Origin: Blautia sp. SC05B48
Lineage (GTDB): Bacteria > Bacillota > Clostridia > Lachnospirales > Lachnospiraceae
Assembly: GCF_005848555.1 (NCBI RefSeq)
Contig: NZ_CP040518.1
Coordinates: forward strand, 558,001-622,000
Direction: 5' to 3'
Length of the DNA: 64,000 bases
Under the pieces are notes generated by a model. It had not been told where the DNA came from. It ran no database searches and saw only the letters and a list, made by a program, of their open reading frames with translations. A program made the position numbers and the translations under genes. Below, piece by piece: positions 8,572 through 17,192 of the stretch. Numbering within the stretch: the first letter of the stretch is position 1; every line of letters begins with the position of its first letter.

Positions 8572-10331
8572 TGTGCTGCACCTCCTTCCTCCGTATCCCG
8601 CACAGCAATATGAGAACGCCACATCTGTGCGTACAGGCTGTCCTTTTCCAGCAGCTCCTGGTGGGTACCACTGGAGCGGATATTGCCATCCTCCACCACA
8701 AATATCCGGTCGCTGTTGGTGATAGTGGAAAGCCTATGGGCAATGACCAGCAGGGTCTTTCCTTTTGTCAGCTTGGCTACGGAGGACTGAATGAGGGCTT
8801 CATTTTCCGGATCGGTAAAAGCTGTTGCCTCGTCCAGAATGACGATAGGAGCGTTTTTCAACATGGCACGGGCAATGGTGATACGCTGACGCTCGCCACC
8901 GGAGAGATGCCCACCGGCACCGCCCACAATAGTCTGGTAGCCGTGATCCAAACTCATAATAAAGTCATGGCAACCGCTGTTCTGGGCCGCCTCAATGACT
9001 TCTTCGTCCGTTGCGCTCTGGTTGCCCATACGAATATTTTCCATGACGGTGGTGTCGAACAGGTAATTGTCCTGAGAGACATAGGCAATGTACCGATTGT
9101 AGTCCTGCTGGGTCATTTGGCGAATATCCACGCCGCCGAAAGAAATACTGCCGCCGTCCACATCCCACAGTCCCGCAATGAGTTTTGCAATGGTGGATTT
9201 CCCGCTGCCGGAAGGACCAACGAGGGCGTTGACCGTGCCTTCCCGAATGGTCATGTTGATGCCATGAAGCACCTCTTTCTCGTGGTAGCCGAAGGTCACG
9301 TCATGCAGCGCAATATCGTTATTTTTCGGCTGAGATGCGGAAACCTGCGGGCGGGTCTGCTCCTCCTGCTCTAAAATACCGGTCACTTCTCCGATGATAG
9401 TACTCAGCTTTGCCAGATCGTCGCCGTAGGACATAACGGTAATCAGGGATGTGATCAAACCAACGGAGAACAAAATGACCTGAATAAAGGTATTGGCATC
9501 CAGCGTACCGGCACGGAACAGCAGACCGCCGATGGGAAGAACCGCCACCATGGTCGCCGGGAAAACGGACATGGCAAGGCAGAAATAGATATTGCATCGC
9601 CGCATCCATTCCACATAACAGCTTGCGCCCTCTTTGGCGGCGACCACGAATTTTTCATAGGAGCTTTGTGCCTTGCCAAACGCTTTGATGACCTCAATGC
9701 CGTTGATATACTCTACCGCAGTATCATTGAGTATCTTGGTTTTATCCACGGTGTTCTGATAGCTTTCCGCATAGCCACGGGTCATTCCTGCATAGCACCC
9801 GAATCCGATGGGCACTGTTACCAGCACAGCCAGAGCCATGCGCCAATCCAGTACAAAGAGATACACCAGCAGGGCAATAGGCACCAACAGGTTTGATGTA
9901 AATTCGGGAATGATATGCGCCATAGTGGTCTCGATGCTGTCGATGCGCTCCACCAGTACATTTTTCACCGAACCGGAGGGCATATCCAGCACCGTGCCCA
10001 GCGGCACACGAGTCAGCTTCTCACATACCCGTTTGCGGATGTTGCCCAACACCGCAAAGGTCGCCTTGTGAGAAAGCGTGGTGGAAATGCTGTGAAAGCC
10101 GCATCGCCCCACCCAAAGAAGCGCCATCACAAGGCAGTGTTGTAAGTAAATATTCGTGTCCCGGCATCCACCCAGTAAATCGCCAATCATATTTGCCATG
10201 ACGAAATAGGGCAAAATGCCGCAGATCACGCCACACACAGCACTGAGTACGCTGAGTACATAACGGGAGCGATATTCTCCCGCAAAGTCCCAGATCCACG
10301 TTGCTGTAGAGCGTTTCATTTTTGTGTTCAT
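8568..10331 (-). CDS. ABC transporter, fused permease and ATPase (first half-transporter)
   Basis: This is a 587-residue exporter-fold half-transporter with membrane helices in roughly the first 310 residues. The ATPase domain follows, with Walker A GPSGSGKST, signature LSGGERQR and Walker B IVILDEATAFTD. It should pair with the product of the next gene, with which it shares an ATGA overlap. Its ribosome binding site GGAGGT is embedded in the last codons of the AraC gene upstream, so the three genes form one tightly coupled operon. Substrate and direction are not evident. Confidence 0.88.
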   Translation of the reverse strand: MNTKMKRSTATWIWDFAGEYRSRYVLSVLSAVCGVICGILPYFVMANMIGDLLGGCRDTNIYLQHCLVMALLWVGRCGFHSISTTLSHKATFAVLGNIRKRVCEKLTRVPLGTVLDMPSGSVKNVLVERIDSIETTMAHIIPEFTSNLLVPIALLVYLFVLDWRMALAVLVTVPIGFGCYAGMTRGYAESYQNTVDKTKILNDTAVEYINGIEVIKAFGKAQSSYEKFVVAAKEGASCYVEWMRRCNIYFCLAMSVFPATMVAVLPIGGLLFRAGTLDANTFIQVILFSVGLITSLITVMSYGDDLAKLSTIIGEVTGILEQEEQTRPQVSASQPKNNDIALHDVTFGYHEKEVLHGINMTIREGTVNALVGPSGSGKSTIAKLIAGLWDVDGGSISFGGVDIRQMTQQDYNRYIAYVSQDNYLFDTTVMENIRMGNQSATDEEVIEAAQNSGCHDFIMSLDHGYQTIVGGAGGHLSGGERQRITIARAMLKNAPIVILDEATAFTDPENEALIQSSVAKLTKGKTLLVIAHRLSTITNSDRIFVVEDGNIRSSGTHQELLEKDSLYAQMWRSHIAVRDTEEGGAAQ

Positions 10332-10334
10332 GTT

Positions 10335-11312
10335 CTACCTCCTGTCATTTCTGTATTCAGCAGGGGGCGTATCAAAGATTTCCTTGAAAGCCGCTGCAAA
10401 TTTACTTGGATTATCGTAGCCGACAGCAGACGCAATCTCAATAATCCGCTTTTTACGGTCTGTTACCAGCATGGACGCTGCCACATTCATCTTGTAGTTG
10501 CGGATATAGGTATAGATGGGGCTGCCATACACACCCTTGAAGCCGTTTTTCAGGGCCGATGTGCTGAGATCAAATTGCTTTGCCAGTTCTTCAGTGGTGT
10601 AATTTCGGGTCAAATCGTCGGTCAGCAGCTTATGTACCGCCCTGATCTTCTCAGCCTGGCTGGAATAGAAATACGGGCGTTCATCCTTGTACTCAGACAG
10701 TTCCAAAGCCCGCAGGAACACCAGCAGCTCCATGACCTTAATTTTGAAATAGTCCATGCGTATCTTTGCCGGAACATTGTAAAGCTCCGAGAAGATATGC
10801 TCAATGGAAGGGTGTTTGCGCAGGATATAGATACTGTCCTTACCGCAGAACTTGTCTGCCAGTTCCGATAAGTCAAAGGACACACCAGGCATTGCCTCCC
10901 GCACGGATTGTTCCGCATGATCGAGGAAGAAGCCAACCGTGATACCATGATAGTGAGACACAGGAAAATACATATCGCCGCTGTGATGCACCCGGCGATC
11001 CATTCGCAAATCGCCCTGTTCCATGTAATACCGCATATCTTTGTCCGTCCGATGCTCGATTCGTCCTTCCCGACAATGGTCGATGCAGAAGATGCGGGAC
11101 GAACTGTTAAAACGGCTGTAACAATGGGTCATGTGAAAATCGTTATATATCAGGTACACACCGTCAAATACCCGATAAATGGTCATAAGTCCATCGCCGC
11201 TGGGATCTCTCATCCGAAGCACCTTGCAATCCTCAGTCTCCACCATTTCTTCCAGATTGTCACCCATGTCCGTACTGTGAAACATTGCCCAGGGACTATA
11301 TTCATTTTCCAA
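10335..11312 (-). CDS. AraC family transcriptional regulator
   Basis: This 325-residue regulator has a C-terminal double helix-turn-helix. The first helix pair is around TTEELAKQFDLSTSALKNGF and the second ends with the family pattern YDNPSKFAAAFKEIF. The N-terminal 200 residues form an effector or dimer domain of unknown ligand. The start is TTG at 11312, supported by AAGGAGGTG seven nt upstream; the next in-frame ATG would lose the spacing. Its final codons AGG AGG TAG also serve as the ribosome binding site of the following transporter gene. It very likely controls that operon. Confidence 0.88.
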   Translation of the reverse strand: MENEYSPWAMFHSTDMGDNLEEMVETEDCKVLRMRDPSGDGLMTIYRVFDGVYLIYNDFHMTHCYSRFNSSSRIFCIDHCREGRIEHRTDKDMRYYMEQGDLRMDRRVHHSGDMYFPVSHYHGITVGFFLDHAEQSVREAMPGVSFDLSELADKFCGKDSIYILRKHPSIEHIFSELYNVPAKIRMDYFKIKVMELLVFLRALELSEYKDERPYFYSSQAEKIRAVHKLLTDDLTRNYTTEELAKQFDLSTSALKNGFKGVYGSPIYTYIRNYKMNVAASMLVTDRKKRIIEIASAVGYDNPSKFAAAFKEIFDTPPAEYRNDRR

Positions 11313-11481
11313 ATTAACACCTCCTTAAAGGAAAGTTATAGGCAGCTAACTCGTATTAATTAAGGAAAGCCGGTTTTCACGGCTTCCGTAGTAATTATAT
11401 TCATTTTACAGTTTACTTTCTAATCCGATCCGCTTTTTTCGCTCCATTTGGTAAAAAATATTTGCAGCAAAGCTGAAATTC

Positions 11482-12255
11482 TTATCCCAGCACCACATCC
11501 AACACCATCATCACGCTGAATCCTAACGCAAAGAATACTGTACCGATGTTGGAATGCTTTCCAGCAGACATTTCAGGAATCAGTTCTTCCACTACCACAT
11601 AGAGCATAGCTCCTGCGGCAAAACTCAGCAAATACGGCAAAGCGGGGACAACAAACTGTGCTGCAAGAATTGTTAACACCGCCCCCAGTGGCTCTACAAT
11701 GCCGGATAGGACACCGCTTAGAAAGGCTTGCCCTTTCTTCATTCCCTCTGCCCGCAGAGGCATAGAGATAATGGCACCCTCCGGGAAGTTTTGAATGGCG
11801 ATACCGAGAGATAATGCCAACGCACCCGCTGCTGTGATTTCATCGTTTCCGGTCAAAAAGCCTGCATAGACCACGCCTACTGCCATTCCTTCGGGAATGT
11901 TATGGAGCGTTACTGCCAGCAGCATAGTTGTCCTGCCAAATCCACTTTTTACACCTTCCGGCTGGTCAGCATTACGATGCAGGTGTGGGATGAGCCTATC
12001 CAAAATCAGCAGGAACAGGATGCCAAGCCAGAAACCGGCTGCGGCAGGAATCACCGCACCTTTACCCATATCCGCCGCCTGTTCCATAGCTGGAATCAGC
12101 AAACTCCAGATAGAGGCCGCCACCATAACCCCGGCGGCAAAGCCGGTCAATGCCCGCTGTACTTGCGTTCCAAGTGATCTTTTCAAAAAGAATACGCATC
12201 CGGCTCCCATTACAGTTCCGAAAAACGGGAGCAGGATTCCATAAAAAGCCGTCAT
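11482..12255 (-). CDS. ZIP family metal transporter
   Basis: This 257-residue membrane protein of the ZIP family (ZupT/GufA branch) imports zinc or other divalent metals. The binding-site motifs of helices IV and V are clear: HNIPEGMAVG at about 127 and NFPEGAIIS at about 165. Eight hydrophobic segments fit the family. A histidine-containing loop (IPHLHRN) lies between helices III and IV. An RBS AGGAGGG precedes the ATG. It stands alone between the AraC operon and a broken methyltransferase gene. Confidence 0.88.
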   Translation of the reverse strand: MTAFYGILLPFFGTVMGAGCVFFLKRSLGTQVQRALTGFAAGVMVAASIWSLLIPAMEQAADMGKGAVIPAAAGFWLGILFLLILDRLIPHLHRNADQPEGVKSGFGRTTMLLAVTLHNIPEGMAVGVVYAGFLTGNDEITAAGALALSLGIAIQNFPEGAIISMPLRAEGMKKGQAFLSGVLSGIVEPLGAVLTILAAQFVVPALPYLLSFAAGAMLYVVVEELIPEMSAGKHSNIGTVFFALGFSVMMVLDVVLG

Positions 12256-12282
12256 ATATCAATCCCTCCTGATAAACAGCAA

Positions 12283-12315
12283 TGAGCACCCATCCAAATT
12301 TCCGATGGGTGCTCA
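12283..12315. terminator. Perfect inverted repeat upstream of the ZIP gene
   Basis: An 11-bp stem TGAGCACCCAT/ATGGGTGCTCA has an 11-nt loop and a run of eight T on the plus strand. As no plus-strand gene ends here, it may terminate read-through from the minus-strand remnant upstream or act in the ZIP leader. Confidence 0.55.
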
Positions 12316-12362
12316 CATTTTTTTTACTCCCCTTCGAAGCGATTTTCTAATTTATCAAAATT

Positions 12363-12846
12363 TCATATCGCAGCCTTCTTCCACGATTCAATGGTGGCGG
12401 TGATACGCCGATCAATATCCACACGAGCCGATCTGCATTCCTTCGGATGCTTCTTTGCACTCTGAAACGCCATTTTCACAAACAGACTCGCCCCAACAGG
12501 CAGCATGATCGGGATTGCACATGGCAGGTATAACTTCCAATAGGTCATGCTGTTTGGTAATTTCCGCAACGCTTGTCACCGCTTTGCAGACGGTATAATA
12601 GCTCATCAGTGCAATACAATCATAAGTGCGCCTGTGCTGTTGTGGAAATTCTTTTTCCCACCAAGATTGGTACGCCAATCGGACAGATAGGAAACATATT
12701 GCTGCTGTATCGGTTGCCAGCTCCAGCACCTGCTTGTGCCGCACCACAGGATAGATTAGAGAATACATTTGCTTATATGCCTTGTGGTCTTTCTTTATAA
12801 AGTGGTCATAGATTTTCGCTGTGCGATCCCAAAATGTTACCTTCAT
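12363..12846 (-). pseudogene. Class I SAM methyltransferase remnant
   Basis: The first 50-odd codons from the ATG at 12846 read like a small SAM-dependent methyltransferase: FWDRTAKIYDHFIKKD, then VVRHKQVLELAT, which is the start of SAM motif I. After ELATDTA the similarity stops and the frame no longer matches the fold. The remaining 90 codons are not recognisable, and a second frame is open from 12569 to 12363. The motif-I glycines and the rest of the Rossmann fold are missing. I read this as an internally deleted, decayed gene rather than a working enzyme. Confidence 0.6.
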
Positions 12847-12894
12847 AACATCACTCCTGCGTTCCGATTAGTCGCATCTAACTCTCTGTCTTTT

Positions 12895-12921
12895 GAAAAG
12901 CCGCCAGACGGCAGCTTTTCG
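12895..12921. terminator. Terminator downstream of the TetR gene
   Basis: Stem GAAAAGC/GCTTTTC with an inner GCC/GGC pair and an AGAC loop lies directly after the TetR stop codon. Confidence 0.5.
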
Positions 12922-12923
12922 AT

Positions 12924-13502
12924 TTAATCAAATAATTCCCTGCAAGCACCATGCACCAGCATTCCCAACACCTGCGGATACAGTTCGCCGATTTCCCCCT
13001 GATGGGAGACAGTTAAGATCAGTCCACGGATGGTGGCGGCAGCCAGATCCATTCCGCCTTTCGGCACAAGTCCACTTGCCTCCAGAATTTGGCGAATATG
13101 AACTTCGTCATCGTGATAGTGGGCGGCCTTGATGTCAGATGGTATCCGCCGCAACAAATACTCCGCATTGTTTTCGATGAAGGTCATAGCTTTGGTATCG
13201 GAAAGGTATTTGCAGGCGGCAAGAATGATCTTCGTTGCTCGCTCCGTTGGTGGAAGTTCTGCATTGTCCTGCAAGGCTTTCTCCGCTACGGCATACGTTT
13301 CCGCATGAATATTTTCCAGCACAGCAAAGAACAGCAGTTCTTTGGATGGGAAGAACTTATAGAACGAACCCTTTGCAATACCCACCGCCTCCGTGAGCTG
13401 TTCCACCGATGTTTTCCGCACCCCGATGGTCACGGCACAACGCAACGCTTCGTCTAACAAATCCTTGCGGATCATTTCATTTTTCTGTTCTGTAAACGCC
13501 AA
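12924..13502 (-). CDS. TetR/AcrR family transcriptional regulator
   Basis: This 192-residue repressor has an N-terminal helix-turn-helix: TSVEQLTEAVGIAKGSFYKF at about 31-50, with the typical FYKFFPSKELL continuation. The C-terminal ligand domain is of unknown specificity. The start is TTG at 13502, supported by GGAGGT six nt upstream. A consensus promoter with a dyad between the -10 box and the start suggests autorepression. Its other targets could be the methyltransferase remnant, flavodoxin or MATE genes nearby. Confidence 0.88.
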   Translation of the reverse strand: MAFTEQKNEMIRKDLLDEALRCAVTIGVRKTSVEQLTEAVGIAKGSFYKFFPSKELLFFAVLENIHAETYAVAEKALQDNAELPPTERATKIILAACKYLSDTKAMTFIENNAEYLLRRIPSDIKAAHYHDDEVHIRQILEASGLVPKGGMDLAAATIRGLILTVSHQGEIGELYPQVLGMLVHGACRELFD

Positions 13503-13523
13503 GTGATAACCTCCAAATCGTTT

Positions 13524-13578
13524 TGACCATTTTTGTTCTTTCGGTCATGATTATACTCTTTGTACTCGTCCCTGTCAA
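13524..13578 (-). promoter_or_regulatory. TetR gene promoter with candidate operator
   Basis: On the minus strand a perfect TTGACA (13573-13578) is followed after 17 nt by a perfect TATAAT (13550-13555). Just downstream, TGACC and GGTCA form an inverted repeat with a 14-nt spacer (13524-13547), well placed for autorepression. Confidence 0.65.
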
Positions 13579-13594
13579 TGGATTTCAAAGAAAA

Positions 13595-13739
13595 GTTACT
13601 GTTCACTGGCAATATTCCGTGAGGTGTTTTTTGTGAGCGAAGGTCACAGAAAACCCGAGACATACTGCGCGAATTTATGCGATCAGCATAAATTCTGTGC
13701 ATCGCGAAGCGTGTTACTGAGAACGGAATGAACAGTAAC
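13595..13739. repeat. 145-bp MITE-like element, repeat copy A
   Basis: The stretch is bounded by perfect 11-bp terminal inverted repeats GTTACTGTTCA/TGAACAGTAAC. It contains nested palindromes, including AATTTATGC/GCATAAATT. Its minus-strand sequence matches two other places in the window (33718-33778 and 36262-36287). It encodes nothing credible. Confidence 0.7.
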
Positions 13740-13850
13740 GGTAAAATCAAGCTTAATTATTAGTCCATCTTCAGGGATTACTTCCCATCCGTTGGGCGAT
13801 ATTCGATATCCCATCGCATTCATCCCGCTTTGTCCTCCCTGCCATTGTTT

Positions 13851-14333
13851 TTATAAGTTCAGATTCTTCACCCAATTTTTTAAGGAATATTCTGATAAGT
13901 TTCCATTCAGCAGCTTGCCCTGAAGCAGTGTTGCCCCCGGACAGCTCGGTTCCAGTTTCTCATTTGTCTTTCCCATACCGCTGCCTCCGGAGGTTGCAAA
14001 AGGAATAATCGTCTTACCGGAAAAATCATAGCTTTCCAGAAACGTATTGATAATCGTCGGAGCAACATACCACCAGATAGGGAACCCCACGAAAACAACA
14101 TCATACTTTTCCATGTCAGCTAGCTTCTCTGCAATCGTCGGCCGGGATGACGGGTCATTCATTTCAACAGAGCTTCTGCTCTTTTTGTCCATCCAATTCA
14201 AATCAGCAGAAGAATAAGGAACCTCCGGTTTGATTTCGTGCAGATCAGCTTCAATCGCTTCTGAAAGTTTCCACGCTGCCTTTGCAGTCACACCACTGGC
14301 TGAAAAATACGCCACTAAAATTTTCTTGCTCAT
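13851..14333 (-). CDS. Flavodoxin
   Basis: This is a 160-residue flavodoxin. The FMN phosphate loop YFSASGVTAKAA lies at about 9-20, and the flavin-stacking region VGFPIWWYVAPT is near 83. The C-terminal ATSGGSGMG loop completes the fold. It is a cytosolic one- or two-electron carrier or quinone reductase-like protein. RBS GGAGGT precedes the ATG. It follows the truncated MATE gene by 29 nt on the same strand. Confidence 0.88.
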   Translation of the reverse strand: MSKKILVAYFSASGVTAKAAWKLSEAIEADLHEIKPEVPYSSADLNWMDKKSRSSVEMNDPSSRPTIAEKLADMEKYDVVFVGFPIWWYVAPTIINTFLESYDFSGKTIIPFATSGGSGMGKTNEKLEPSCPGATLLQGKLLNGNLSEYSLKNWVKNLNL

Positions 14334-14362
14334 AATGTACCTCCATCATTTTTCTAATAAAA

Positions 14363-15637
14363 TTATATTACCTGAAAAGTTTTCCACTTCCCGGACTTTT
14401 GTCTCCAGAAGAAAATAACAGCCCGGATAACCCAATCGCTGACCATTGCAATCGCAATTCCTATGACGCCCATCTGCAGGGCAACCCCTAAAAGCCAGGA
14501 CAGCAACAGGCGCACTGCTATGGTAGATATGACCGAAACATACATGGTGAACTTCACATCGCCTGCGGCACGCAGCCCATTACTAAGTGCCCCGGAAAAA
14601 GGATAGGCAATGGCATTGAACAGATTGTGTATCAGAACCAACCAAATGACAAGCTGCTTGGTGTCCGGCTCCAACGCATAGAACCTCATAAACAGAGGAG
14701 TCAAAACGAAAATCAGCAGATTCCATGCGAATGAAAGCAGCACCGTAATCTTTGTCAGTTTTTTTAAGTAACTCTCTGCAATCTGTGTATTATTGTTTCC
14801 CATGCACTGCCCAATGACCGTGATAAACACCGGCCCCATAGAAACGCTAGCCAGGGCAGCCAAAGACCAGATGCTTTGCGCCACGCCGTTTGCCGCGATC
14901 TGATAAGTACCAAAGAGTGCCACAATACTGCTGAGTGCCACCTTTACCAACTGAAACACGCCGTTTTCCAACCCATTTGGAATGGCTATCCTTAAAATGT
15001 GCCGCATAAGCGCCCCGTTCCACTGAAAAATCCATTTGCGCGTATAAAATACATGGTTTTTCTTGCGGAAACAAAGCACGGTGATTACCACTGCCGAAAA
15101 TGTCCGGGCGATCAAAGAGGGCCAGGCGACACCGGCAACGCCTGCGTGCAGCACAAACACGCCGATCAGGTTCCCAATGACATTGATGATATTGGAAGCC
15201 ACCGACAGATACATGGTCACGCTGGTCTTTCCCACACTGCGAAAAAGGGAAGCACCGGCATTATAGACCGCCAGAGCCGGATAGGAATAAGCGGAAATTT
15301 TAAGATAAGTAATGCAGGCCTGCATCACATCGCTTTCCACTTTTCCGAACATCAGACGCAGCATTCCCTCATTACCGATCAGCACAAGTGCTGAGACTAA
15401 TGTGGAAAAAATTGCGGAGAACCGCAGGAGCTGGCTTGCAGATTCCCCGGCAGCATCTATTGCCTTTCTGCCAATATACTGGCTGATCACCACTGCGCCA
15501 CCGGATGCCAGTGCCGTAAACAGGTAAATAAAAATCGTGTTAAACTGGTTTACCAGAGAAACACCGGAAACCGCCGCTTCCCCGGCATAGCTGACCACCA
15601 AATGCGTAGGTTGGTGCTTTGTTGCGATATGCTCCAC
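14363..15637 (-). CDS. MATE family efflux transporter, N-terminally truncated
   Basis: This 424-residue protein is mostly a normal multidrug/Na+ antiporter of the MATE family, with many hydrophobic helices. The conserved start of helix 2 (SYAGEAAVSGVSLVNQFN) appears only about 16 residues after the start. Relatives have about 30 further residues with helix 1 before that point. The only available start is GTG at 15637 without a good ribosome binding site. The frame is closed upstream by a stop within 14 codons. The 5' end has probably been replaced at the junction with the divergent immunity cassette, so function is doubtful. Confidence 0.75.
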   Translation of the reverse strand: MEHIATKHQPTHLVVSYAGEAAVSGVSLVNQFNTIFIYLFTALASGGAVVISQYIGRKAIDAAGESASQLLRFSAIFSTLVSALVLIGNEGMLRLMFGKVESDVMQACITYLKISAYSYPALAVYNAGASLFRSVGKTSVTMYLSVASNIINVIGNLIGVFVLHAGVAGVAWPSLIARTFSAVVITVLCFRKKNHVFYTRKWIFQWNGALMRHILRIAIPNGLENGVFQLVKVALSSIVALFGTYQIAANGVAQSIWSLAALASVSMGPVFITVIGQCMGNNNTQIAESYLKKLTKITVLLSFAWNLLIFVLTPLFMRFYALEPDTKQLVIWLVLIHNLFNAIAYPFSGALSNGLRAAGDVKFTMYVSVISTIAVRLLLSWLLGVALQMGVIGIAIAMVSDWVIRAVIFFWRQKSGKWKTFQVI

Positions 15638-15671
15638 GGTTACGGTGTATTGTTCATATTCTGTTTTCGGG

Positions 15672-15707
15672 AATCTTTATGAAATCTTCAAAATTGCACG
15701 GTATGCT
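15672..15707 (+). promoter_or_regulatory. Response-regulator boxes and promoter of the immunity cassette
   Basis: Direct repeats AATCTTTA (15672) and AATCTTCA (15683) are 11 bp apart. A -10 box TATGCT (15702) follows 19 nt after the second repeat start and there is no good -35 box. This is the layout of OmpR-type activated promoters. The same arrangement recurs at 20409-20443. Confidence 0.55.
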
Positions 15708-15738
15708 ATCCGTAAAATCAAAGAAAGGACTTGATTAT

Positions 15739-16443
15739 ATGGATATGATTTTGAAAACGACTGACCTCTGCAAAAATTTCAAGGGGCAAATGGCGGTAAA
15801 CAATGTGTCACTGAACATCCGGCGCAACTCGGTTTATGGTCTGCTGGGGCCGAATGGGGCTGGCAAATCCACGATCTTAAAAATGTTCACCGGCATTTTG
15901 CGCCCCACATCGGGAAGCATCGAGTTTGACGGCCACCCGTGGAAGCGGAATGCTCTGGAGCATATCGGTGCTTTGATTGAGATGCCCCCGCTTTACGAAA
16001 ATCTGACTGCATACGAAAATCTCAAAGTCAGAACTACATTGCTCGGCCTGGACGATGCACGAATTAACGAGGTATTGCAAATTGTCCAGCTCACGAATAC
16101 CGGCAAGAAACGGGCCGGGCAGTTTTCTCTTGGTATGAAGCAGCGGCTTGGTATTGCTATTGCATTGCTGAACAGTCCCCAGCTTTTGATTCTGGATGAA
16201 CCGACTAACGGCCTTGACCCTTTAGGGATTGAGGAACTTCGAGAGTTAATTCGCTCTTTTCCCTGCAAAGGGATTACAGTTATTTTGTCCAGCCATATTC
16301 TGTCAGAAGTCCAGCAGATTGCAGATCATGTGGGTATCATTGCTGGCGGCGTCCTTGGATATGAGGGAGAGCTTCGCGCCGGTGAAGATTTGGAACAACT
16401 CTTTATGGATGTTATTCGCAGAAATGGTAAGGAGGGATATTAA
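15739..16443 (+). CDS. Lantibiotic-protection ABC transporter, ATP-binding protein
   Basis: This 234-residue ATPase is of the BcrA/NisF/MutF type. Walker A GPNGAGKST is at about 40-48, signature FSLGMKQR near 129, and Walker B LLILDEPTNGLD near 150. The start at 15739 (MDMILKTTDL) is preferred over longer frames because of AAAGGA upstream. It should energise the two membrane proteins encoded next, which are joined to it by zero and 2-nt gaps. Together they remove lantibiotics or similar peptides from the membrane. Confidence 0.88.
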   Translation: MDMILKTTDLCKNFKGQMAVNNVSLNIRRNSVYGLLGPNGAGKSTILKMFTGILRPTSGSIEFDGHPWKRNALEHIGALIEMPPLYENLTAYENLKVRTTLLGLDDARINEVLQIVQLTNTGKKRAGQFSLGMKQRLGIAIALLNSPQLLILDEPTNGLDPLGIEELRELIRSFPCKGITVILSSHILSEVQQIADHVGIIAGGVLGYEGELRAGEDLEQLFMDVIRRNGKEGY

Positions 16444-17190
16444 ATGGAGATGGCATATATTCAGGCAGAGAACCTAAAGCATAAGAGAACTTTCACAAAA
16501 ACGCTGATCGTTCTGGCCCCGTTTGTAACTGCGCTTATGAACTTTTTTGCCCCTCTTTGGTTCCAGCTCAATTCTTATAATTGGTGGTATATCCTGCTTT
16601 ATCCTGGATTCCTTACGCTCACCTGTGCCTTGATTGAACAGCGGGATAATGGCAAACTAAAATATCGTGCCGTTGCTTCATTGCCTGTTTCGCAGAACAA
16701 AGTCTGGAAAGCAAAAATTGGAGTGGCCGGTATTTACTCCTGTGTGGGGAATTTCATTTTCCTGGCGCTAAATCTGTTGGGCGGTTTTGCAATATTAGTT
16801 ATCAACGAAATTCCCCTGACAATCGAAATTTGGCAGGCTGCGGCCGGAACAACTTGTATTGTCATTGCAAGCCTATGGGAAGTTCCGCTGTGCTTATGGT
16901 TATCAAAAAAAGTTGGTATCTTTGTCACGGTTATTCTTAATGCCGGACTTGGAAGCGTTTTAGGGATTTTTACGGCTACAACCTCTTTGTGGATGATCTG
17001 CCCGTATAGCTGGGTGCCGCATCTTATGATTTCCGTGTTAGGTATTTTGCCTAATGGTGAGCCGGTTGCAGATCAGAGTACGGCAATGGCATTTTGGATG
17101 ATTATACTTGTATTGGTCATTTCGCTGGTCTGGTTTGCGGCGCTGTCATTTTTAACTGCAAGATGGTTTGAGAAAAAGGAGGTGGGGTAA
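16444..17190 (+). CDS. Lantibiotic immunity ABC transporter permease, MutE/EpiE family
   Basis: This 248-residue membrane protein has about six hydrophobic segments, starting MEMAYIQAENLKHKRTF, a typical opening for MutE/EpiE/NisE permeases. It begins directly after the ATPase stop codon (TAAATG). It is expected to form a heteromeric channel with the next gene product. Family assignment is from overall pattern and context. Confidence 0.82.
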   Translation: MEMAYIQAENLKHKRTFTKTLIVLAPFVTALMNFFAPLWFQLNSYNWWYILLYPGFLTLTCALIEQRDNGKLKYRAVASLPVSQNKVWKAKIGVAGIYSCVGNFIFLALNLLGGFAILVINEIPLTIEIWQAAAGTTCIVIASLWEVPLCLWLSKKVGIFVTVILNAGLGSVLGIFTATTSLWMICPYSWVPHLMISVLGILPNGEPVADQSTAMAFWMIILVLVISLVWFAALSFLTARWFEKKEVG

Positions 17191-17192
17191 CT

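Noticed and set aside
7438-9374. Long plus-strand frames opposite the ABC exporter genes
   Set aside because: These are mirror frames of the GC-rich transporter genes with skewed composition and no domain pattern.
13472-13750. Minus-strand 92-codon frame over the TetR promoter
   Set aside because: It runs through the 145-bp repeat and the TetR promoter, and a similar frame occurs in repeat copy B, so it is repeat-derived.
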